The notes beneath the pieces are model-generated. The model did not search any database. It saw only the letters and a list, made by a program, of their open reading frames with translations, and was not told where the DNA came from. From Harmothoe impar (taxonomy: Eukaryota > Annelida > Polychaeta > Phyllodocida > Polynoidae), in contig OX381713.1 of assembly GCA_947462335.1 (NCBI GenBank), forward strand, positions 23,676,381 to 23,740,380: a stretch of DNA of 64,000 nt, given 5' to 3'. Numbering within the stretch: the stretch's first letter is position 1; every line of letters starts with the position of its first letter. The position numbers and the translations under genes were made by a program. Shown one piece after another: positions 57,023-64,000 of the stretch.

Positions 57023-59477
57023 CTGCAAGGTGATATACGATACAGCAGCGGTCATCACCCCTGCAGGAAGTGTCTCTTGTTGCCATGGTTACCAGCATGT
57101 ATTCAAACCTTTATTCATCTCACAGAATTGCCACCAGGTGGGACTGGTTGTGTTGATGACGTCAGTTATGACGTATGGCATCGAGTATGACGTTTTAATC
57201 GCCTTATGACGTCATCTGTGACGTATGGTGTGGAGTGTTTGGTCATACATGTTGTAGATGAGAGCAAGGTGTCAGGTGTTCTTCAAACTTCTGTATACTC
57301 AAAGGATTTCCATGTTCACAGAATTACTACCAGGTGGGGTGCCAGTATTGACGATGTCATCTCTGATATATGACGTTGATTATGACCTTTTATTAAACAA
57401 ACAAATCGTCTAGCGGGTGAGGCTAGCACGGACCATAGCATAGATGGGTACGTGCTCAAAGATCATTTATAAACCAGCATGGATCCAGCGCCACCCATTG
57501 ACCAATCAGGGCACAGCTATGGGGGTCACGTGACTAGCTAAGGCAGCTGGTCCTAGCTGTTGTAGATCACATGGAACCGATTCAGTTGGAGATATTAGAC
57601 CCGGGATTAGACCTAAGATCCTTTAGAGTAAGTGCTCCAAGGTCCAATTCATTATAACCAAGACATGAGCTACAGTACATGTCAGTAGGTGATTATAGAT
57701 ACCAGGCGACATAAGCTAGTTCAGTGGCCAACATACCAAAATCACTTTTATTTTGACATTAGGGATGGCATGAAAGGTCTGGCAGTTGATGAGAAATTCT
57801 TATCACTTTGAATCAAGGATTAAGAAAGTAATAGCCCTATAATGAGTCATGTTTTATTCCCTGTTAAGTGCGATTGGTCTAAATGTGGAGCCAAGGTCCC
57901 ATGCAATATAGGTCTGGCAGTCTACATAAAATACTATACACAAAGGCATGCTGGTCTATCTTCCATCAAGTCACATACTCTATGTTTACCATGGCATTAA
58001 GGCCTGGCTTCAGCTGTGTGACTGATGTGCCAGCACTAACTCTAGCCTGTCCAAAACCACCCTTCCAACAGGGGTCTGTACATAGCAACGCTATTTGGCA
58101 GGGCTTATTCCCGCCTAGCCCAGGAAGATGTTTGCAGACTGTCCATGTTGAAAGAAGTCTGCCATAAAACAAACCTTACTGTCTAGATAATTATCACAAT
58201 CAATAGTCATGGATACTAATTAGCCTATAGCTTCAAATTGAAGATATGTCTTGTTGATTGCTTTTCAATGTGTTCACATTTCCCGTAACTTTTCATTATA
58301 TCAGTTGTCGCACATACGTCCAATGCCTGCGCCAAAAGGAAAAGGCACACAACCATGGTGATGCCTCATACAGGGCAAATTTGCCTGAGTGCATCTGATA
58401 TCATTTCTAGTTGCTTGCACTCAGGGAATCCTTATATCGCAGGAAGTGACCAAAAGAGACCCAAAGAGAGCGTACCATGCAGTGTTCACAGCTCAGCTCA
58501 AGAGGCGTTATTAATCGCCTATTAAGCCCTAAACAGAAAATATGCAGAGCTTGTCAAGTTGATAAGCGCTCAATATTAAGTGGTCCGTGGCCGCTGGGAT
58601 GCGAAACGACTTGAGCGCCATTCTAAAATTATGGACAAAATCCGACAAAAATATAGATCAGGGAGAGTGAAAATAGTCCTCAAACTATTTTTCCAAGATT
58701 TACTATTTTTCATATCATTAGGACATATTTAGTACACATACACTCTGTTAGTAAAGCATAATATGCTTCAATTCTGGAATGGAGATGTCGTTTTTCATCC
58801 AAACTCTTCAGTCTTACAGGCCCTACACCAAAGCAACGGGCAGATGGACAGCTGCTGCAGCCCTTTACACTACTTCACCGTTGGCAAGTCCAAGCACGCC
58901 AGAATTGAATCGACCTAATTCAGTTTAGGAGAGGGTGGTGTTAAGTTGCCTAAGTCCCCTCCACCAAACAACACTCGCTATAGGGGTAATGGTGTGGTAG
59001 GGAGATGGAGGGTGGGTGGGAGGGTGGGTGAGGGGACTGGGAGAGGTATAAAGAGAGAAAAGGGGATTTATCAGGGAGTGCAGGGCTTAAAAGAGTATAG
59101 TGTAAAGGGGATAAGGTGGCCAAAACAGTTAATTCCCCTGGGGATATAGTATCAGCTGTCTATGACCCTAACACATTTTCCTGAGGAAAACTAAACCTTT
59201 AGAGGTCCTATATTCAGGGACACAGGGACAGGTGAAGGCCAGAAGAAAAGTAAGAAACCCAATCAATTCATAAGGACAGAAGGCAACAGAAGTCATGCAA
59301 CATGCCAGATAGTGAACGTAAGACAGAGACAGGAAGGGAGGCCAGAGAAAAAGACAGACAGACAGACAAACAGGGCAGAGAGAAACACGGAGTTGGCATC
59401 AAAAGTAAAAATAATAAACTCAGGAATATAGACACAGAAGCAAGTAAAGACAATCCATAAATGGTAGCAGTGAGATA
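57023..59477. other. No gene seen; CRE sites and a local duplication
   Basis: 57115-57180 and 57315-57380 are diverged tandem copies (CACAGAATT-C-ACCAGGTGGG, ATGACGT-, TATGACGTT). TGACGTCA occurs at 57157-57164 and 57207-57214. The 94-codon ORF at 57883 and its antisense are not supported. Confidence 0.4.
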
Positions 59478-59746
59478 CACAGAGAGAAGAAACAGTGTCA
59501 AAAGGGAGTCCAGGTTGCCTCCAGAATGACTCTCTTCTTAAGGGGAGCCCAGGTCGCCTAAGGAAGTCTAGGTGACTGGCTGATCTAAGGGAGTCACCTG
59601 GGGGAGTCATATGACCCATAGAGCTATATGACTCCCCCAGGTGACTCCAGGTCACCTAGGCTCCCTTAGGCAACCTGGACTCTAGAGAGGGGAGTCATTC
59701 TAGAGGCAACCTGGACTCCCTTTTGACGCTGTTTATGTTCTCTGTG
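59478..59746. mobile_element. gactccc MITE (family D), 269 bp copy
   Basis: CACAGAGAGAAGAAACAGTG on the left and TTTATGTTCTCTGTG on the right with TA flanks. The interior is a near-perfect hairpin (CCAGGTTGCCTCCAGAATGA and CATTCTAGAGGCAACCTGG) around ATATGACTCCCCCAGGTGAC. Confidence 0.85.
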
Positions 59747-59834
59747 TAGTGGTACACAGGTTCATCCTATGTCAGTGTGTTGTAACATAGCAACACCCAC
59801 CTACCTGTTCCCATACAGCCTTTGTCACCTGCAG

Positions 59835-60021
59835 ATAAACTGCTTAACAAACTGCACAGTCAGCAGAATGTCACTATGCTACAGCTACAACAGCCTTTCA
59901 ATAAATTAGGAATTGAGGTCCTCTTCTGTGAGGATTCTATAGCCATCTTTCTTGTAATCAAGTCACCTTTAGTGGAGTCCTTATTTAGGAAGGCTTTGGG
60001 GACTATCCCTCGGAGTGAAGA
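59835..60021 (+). CDS. Candidate internal exon of an unknown gene
   Basis: TTGTCACCTGCAG (59834) is a plausible acceptor, and GTAAGA at 60022 a good donor. Between them the frame is open for 187 bp (phase 1 in, phase 2 out): it starts KLLNKLHSQQNVTMLQLQQP and ends LVESLFRKALGTIPRSE. Sequence is non-repetitive and protein-like, with amphipathic helical character. No family recognised. It lies right of the family D copy and could belong with the plus-strand candidate at 52746. Confidence 0.4.
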
Positions 60022-60852
60022 GTAAGAAATAGGGCCCTGAGGTTATGTTAAGCCATGTCAAAGGGTTGATGTTGACAAGGCTTTTAATCAGGACAATAGT
60101 AGCATTTGAAATAATGCATCTGGCACTTTGCAATGAAGCCATATTGACACCACTACATGCTGGTACTGCATACTATGTATAAGGTGAAATATCTGTATTA
60201 AGGCATTGTGATCGTGTACATTTGTTAATTGCTCTACTATATAATGCATACAACCCAAAAGATTATGTTCAGGCTCTAATTCAACATTTATAACTTTCGT
60301 TTTCCATCATAATCAAGTCAATCACTCAGGTCATCTGACCCTGAGTCAATGGTGCTGTAAATCACATGTTCAATCTTTTCCCTGTCCGCCTCCTCTCCTT
60401 CAATCTGCTAGCCTGTATGTCTGCGTACTTGTATGCCTCTATGATTGCCTCTCTCTATCTGCATCCCACCAACTAATACCCAGTGTAAATTTGTCTCTAG
60501 ATGTAAATCCCCTTGCCCCTAGGCAGTCAGCAGTCAGTCACTAAATGTCAGTGATTTCAAAGGGACTACATGTGTTAACATCCCCTCCTTGACCTTGCCC
60601 CGTGGCTCCTACCAGTGGTGAAGAGACAGGCTCATGTAAAATTCTATTTGAAGTCTTGAAGTCTACAAAGTCAGCCTACTAAAGGTGCGTGATCTAAGAG
60701 CCTGTCCAATAGTGAGTTAACATAATGTTAGCATAAAGTGCCTCTTCTGCTGAATTGGTTTTTGTATTGCAGATTGCATTGGGAGTCATGGAACTCGTGC
60801 TGACAAACTAAACTTGACTTAAGAACGCAGGCAGAATTAGGGTATATGTAAT
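60022..60852. other. No gene seen
   Basis: Noncoding and mostly AT-rich. Confidence 0.35.
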
Positions 60853-60990
60853 AGATAGACTATGGTTATGAAAGGGTATGCAGAATTAACCACAGCTTGC
60901 TGGTAGGGCCAGACGAGGGTGAAGCCCAAGTTGCCCTACCAGCAAGCTGTGGTTAATCCTATAAACCCTTCCATAACCCATTGTCTATCT
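60853..60990. repeat. Hairpin repeat, 57-bp arms and 23-bp loop
   Basis: Arms 60853-60909 and 60933-60990. The inner 27 bp (ATTAACCACAGCTTGCTGGT...) pair perfectly; the outer part pairs with several mismatches. The loop reads CAGACGAGGGTGAAGCCC. Likely a very short MITE, or a structured RNA if transcribed. Confidence 0.75.
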
Positions 60991-61611
60991 GTTCTAAACC
61001 ACGGTGTGCAATATAACCAAGGTGTGAAGAATTTGTCTTAGCCATCCACCATGGTTTAAATAGTTGCAGTATCCCAAAGGTCGTATATTTAACGTCTCGA
61101 ATGAAAAGGTATACCCTGCTGAATTGACCCTTCTTAAATCATTACCTTTAAAGCTTGACTTTAGACCAACTCCCATGATACAGGCCATTCACAAGTTTAA
61201 GTTGTTCTATCCAATCACTATTCTAGTTCTCAGCATTATAGATGTCAGAGGTGACCAGCCGCAGGTCCATATTTTGGGCAATTTACAAAATTGATGTAGA
61301 CCTACAATCTGCTCATGGCATTAGAGGTTACGTCTAACAGCCATTATGCAGCCGATAATGTTATAACAATGGAATTAAGCCTCAAGCACTGCCCTCCGTG
61401 TGACCCTGTTGATCCAGTCACACCAGGTAACCATCGCCACAGGCAATCCATGCACAGGGTGCTGTACAATAACAGCCATACCTGTAAAGAGCTGCTTATG
61501 CTACACTGGCCATCTGTGCCCAGGAACTTTCATTGTTTGGATCACCGGGTATTAGTCAATAAGTAACAAAGGCAACTTGGTTCAATGAACCATCATTCCC
61601 TATCCCTCTCT
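60991..61611. other. No gene seen
   Basis: ORFs of 76 and 83 codons (61064 and 61315) have no splice or compositional support. Confidence 0.35.
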
Positions 61612-61746
61612 CCCTTCCTTCCTTCCTTCCTTCCTTCCTTCCTTCCTTCCTTCCTTCCTTCCTTCCTTCCTTCCTTCCTTCCTTCCTTCCTTCCTTCCTT
61701 CCTTCCTTCCTTCCTTCCTTCCTTCCTTCCTTTCTTCCTTCCTTCC
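61612..61746. repeat. (TTCC)n microsatellite
   Basis: About 33 nearly perfect TTCC units. It explains the Pro-Ser-Phe-Leu and Lys-Glu-Gly-Arg ORFs on the two strands. Confidence 0.97.
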
Positions 61747-62137
61747 ATGCTCACTCATCCTGTCTGGTCCCCCTCTCCCTACCTGCCCGCATCCCCCCAC
61801 TCTGCCTTTCATTTTCGCCGCCGGCAAGCTTGCAGTGTACCTGTCTATCCCTATACGGTATCTGTCCTTCACTACCTGTTTCCCTGATCCCTACCTCCCA
61901 TCAACCATCCCCACTTCTATCCCTCCCTCTTCCCCACCCCTGCTTCACTCCCCTTCCCTAGCCTTGCTCCTTATTTTCTAATAATTATTGGCTTGTATAA
62001 CTGTCTAATATGAATACGGGTGAGAGGCTACCCAGGGTGGCGGCGGCCATCTTTAATATGTCACCCGAAATCAAAGGAAACACCAGGTGGCGGCATGCTC
62101 ACTCTTGTGGCGCCCCCCTGTGGCTTGTGGGTGCATG

Positions 62138-62986
62138 CCTCTACATGGGTCCTCACAATTTTGACATTGTCACTGTGTCGATTTTTAGCAAAAGGGCCGT
62201 GTCATTGTGTCGATTTTTAGGTATATAAGCAGAGGGGGAACGTTCACAAATGACGTCACTTAATTACTAGGGGGTGGGTGGGTCTTTGGGTTCGGTGACA
62301 AAATGTGATATAGGGGTGGGGCGGGGGGGGGGGGGGTGTCAAGGTCTGTGTGACATCACTTTTTTAAGTCCAGACAAATTTATGAATAAAAACAACAGTA
62401 TAGAGGCCAGAGCTAATACTCAGATTGTCAGTGTGACTTATGGGATCAGCCTGTTTTTGCTATTATAATACATTACTGAGATCGTCCTAATCATATGTCC
62501 ATAGGCGAGTTATCCTTATACATGAGAGTTATGGTCGATTCATACTGTACAGCCATATATGTGTGACCTGGCATTTATTGATTTGGAGCCATGATTACCC
62601 CCTGCAGTAATACAAGACAGACACTTGTTCAATATCTGGTTAGTGCTTAATCAAGAAATGTTTGAAGACTGGTGTAACCCAGGCACTCATACTAGACCAG
62701 TGCTTATTCCGAATCAGCCTTATATAGCCTTGTCAGTTTAAAGAAGCAGTTTTGTCACCAACATCAAACATACCCTTGTAAACACCGTTGTCCCTTGTCC
62801 ATAAGGCTTAAAACAGGGGTCCTGAAAATGGCCCAAAAAAGGTGACGTCATTTGTGCATGTTCCCTACGATCTTAGAGAAAAATCCCTGTGGTTCGATTT
62901 TTATCCCTAATTTTACTGTGTCTGTCGATCTTTAAAATGGCCTAAAAGGGCCTTGTCGCCAGTGTCAATTTTAACCCATGTAGAGG
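62138..62986. repeat. Inverted-repeat-flanked segment with CRE-containing arms
   Basis: Arms 62138-62260 and 62841-62986 are inverted: CCTCTACATGGGT / ACCCATGTAGAGG at the outer ends and AAATGACGTCAC / GTGACGTCATTT at the inner ends, with TCGATTTTTAG motifs between. The interior holds a G run at 62319-62336. A TATATAAGC string sits at 62222. It abuts the broken end of the gag-like ORF. Confidence 0.55.
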
Positions 62987-63924
62987 GTGTGTGTGTGTGT
63001 GAGGGGGGGGGGGGTCCTTGGTGGAGAAGGTGCACCATGGCATGGACCCATGTGTTTACGTATGGGTTTCTGGTGGAGCTCAGGCGTGACGGCGGCGTCA
63101 TGCACCTGTAGGAGGCCCCAGAGGTATTCTTCTTTAGTGAGGGAACCGAGAGTGGTTTTCTCTTTTTTATCTCCCCGTTTTACATAGCCATGAGGAAAAT
63201 GCACATCATCTTTACCTTTCTTGGCCTCCAGGACGGCGTTGCTGACGAGGTTGGCGAGCCCATAGGCGACCTCGTCGGACGGAGGGAGAGAGGGTGGCGG
63301 GTAGTGCATGTAGTGCTGCATGTAGGGGTGCATGTACTGTGGCATGTATCCGTGCATGCCGGATGCTCCGGGTAATCCTTGCATTCCGAGTGCACCGGGG
63401 GTGGGCACGCCAGGGGTAGATCCATGTGGCGGTCCTCCAGAGGGGTACGGGCCTGGAGGGGGGTAGAATCCGGGCCGAGGGCCCGTGGGCGGCAGTAGTG
63501 GCGTCGGGACTGGTGTAGGCCCGGGGATCGGCTGCTGCAGCATTGGTGGGTGTCCTGCGGGGCCGACCGGCGGGGGGCCGGGGGGCGGGACGTCTGCCGG
63601 CGGAGGCGCTGGAGGCAGGGTCGGCGGGAGGTCCGGGGGAGGGCCTGTTGGCGGGACCTGCGGGGCGGCAGGGCCGGGGACCGGCCTGGGGCCCAGGCCA
63701 TCCAACCTCTCCAGTATCTGCTTTAGAGTGCGGTCGGATTGTGCCTTCCATTCCCTGTCCTCGTCCTTCTCCTGCTTAGTCATGCCTCTTCTTATCCTTT
63801 TAGCAGGAGGCTCCTGGCCTGGGGGCCGGGGGTCGGTGGGGTCGCCGCCTGGGGGGAGTTGCTGTCCTCGGCCCCGGCCGCGGCCAGCCTGCCGTGTATT
63901 CATGAAGGCAGCGTAGAAATTCAA
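62971..63924 (-). CDS. Proline-rich gag-like ORF, truncated
   Basis: 317 codons on the minus strand, strongly GC-rich. The N-terminus is Arg/Gly-rich, followed by KRIRRG and an acidic/basic segment (KQEKDEDREW). A Pro-rich linker runs over about residues 78-175, then a Met/His/Tyr-rich stretch. The most protein-like part is about residues 217-290, with HGYVKRGDKKEK and LGSLTKEEYLWGLLQVH. That pattern resembles the gag-type first ORF of DIRS- or Ty3-like retroelements, but I cannot confirm the family. After about residue 293 the frame runs into a G run and a GT repeat (THTHT), so the genuine C-terminus is lost. No reverse transcriptase follows on the left. Either of two Met codons (residues 1 or 8) could be the start. 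Confidence 0.5.
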   Translation of the reverse strand: MNFYAAFMNTRQAGRGRGRGQQLPPGGDPTDPRPPGQEPPAKRIRRGMTKQEKDEDREWKAQSDRTLKQILERLDGLGPRPVPGPAAPQVPPTGPPPDLPPTLPPAPPPADVPPPGPPPVGPAGHPPMLQQPIPGPTPVPTPLLPPTGPRPGFYPPPGPYPSGGPPHGSTPGVPTPGALGMQGLPGASGMHGYMPQYMHPYMQHYMHYPPPSLPPSDEVAYGLANLVSNAVLEAKKGKDDVHFPHGYVKRGDKKEKTTLGSLTKEEYLWGLLQVHDAAVTPELHQKPIRKHMGPCHGAPSPPRTPPPLTHTHTLYMG

Positions 63925-64000
63925 ATCCAGGATTAGCTAGTGTTGCAACTCACAAACATGTTATACTTCCCTATCCACTTTTGGGAAATATAACTGCTGT
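63925..64000. other. Window edge, nothing recognised
   Basis: Sequence upstream of the gag-like ORF; no LTR or promoter element is recognisable in this short piece. Confidence 0.4.

Noticed and set aside
57593..57650. tRNA-like B box on the minus strand (GGTCTAATCCCGGG)
   Set aside because: No convincing A box or stems; too weak to list.
61585..61887. 100-codon Leu-Pro-Ser-Phe ORF and its antisense
   Set aside because: Entirely explained by the TTCC microsatellite.
63180..63936. Other long ORFs at the right end (173, 179 and 143 codons)
   Set aside because: Shadow frames of the GC-rich gag-like ORF; only the 317-codon frame has a structured domain free of low complexity.

Overview
The window is eukaryotic, almost certainly a metazoan and probably a marine invertebrate; a deuterostome such as an amphioxus, hemichordate or echinoderm is my best guess, but the sequence does not prove it. 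The evidence is: animal-type tRNA-Val(AAC) and tRNA-Glu(TTC) genes with internal A and B boxes, no long gene-dense reading frames, very many short palindromic DNA transposons, one non-LTR retrotransposon relic, and single exon-like islands with GT/AG splice signals. Almost all ORFs of 60-100 codons look like chance openings or repeat sequence.

Layout. 0-1 kb holds two tRNA-Val(AAC) genes in inverted orientation, with a palindromic MITE between them. 1-25 kb is intergenic or intronic DNA packed with MITEs: CACTGTAAA elements with TA duplications, TTAA elements of piggyBac type, a CTAGGCTCGCGCTAG element, and two further inverted tRNA-like arrangements at 19 and 21 kb. A tRNA-Glu(TTC) gene lies at 25.2 kb. 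26-30 kb holds MITEs of the gactcccttt family and a reverse-transcriptase ORF of a jockey/CR1-type LINE. 30-43 kb holds dispersed repeat pairs, a hAT-like MITE and a 1.39 kb AACGTT-rich element; a candidate last exon lies at 37.7-37.9 kb (minus).

43.9-45.4 kb is the most striking object: an exactly 1500 bp foldback element. Its two halves are mirror images without net indels, and both strands carry a 181-codon His/Asp/Gly repeat ORF. 46-53 kb has candidate first exons at 46.4 and 52.7 kb (plus), several tandem arrays (51, 91, 43 and 18 bp units), and a CCAAT/TATA/initiator promoter at 49.2-49.3 kb. 54-64 kb has another TIR element, a candidate internal exon (59.8 kb, plus), a candidate terminal exon (56.9-57.0 kb, minus), a TTCC microsatellite and a proline-rich gag-like ORF at the right edge.

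No complete host protein-coding gene could be assembled. The exon calls rest on splice signals, frame and composition only and were not matched to a known protein.
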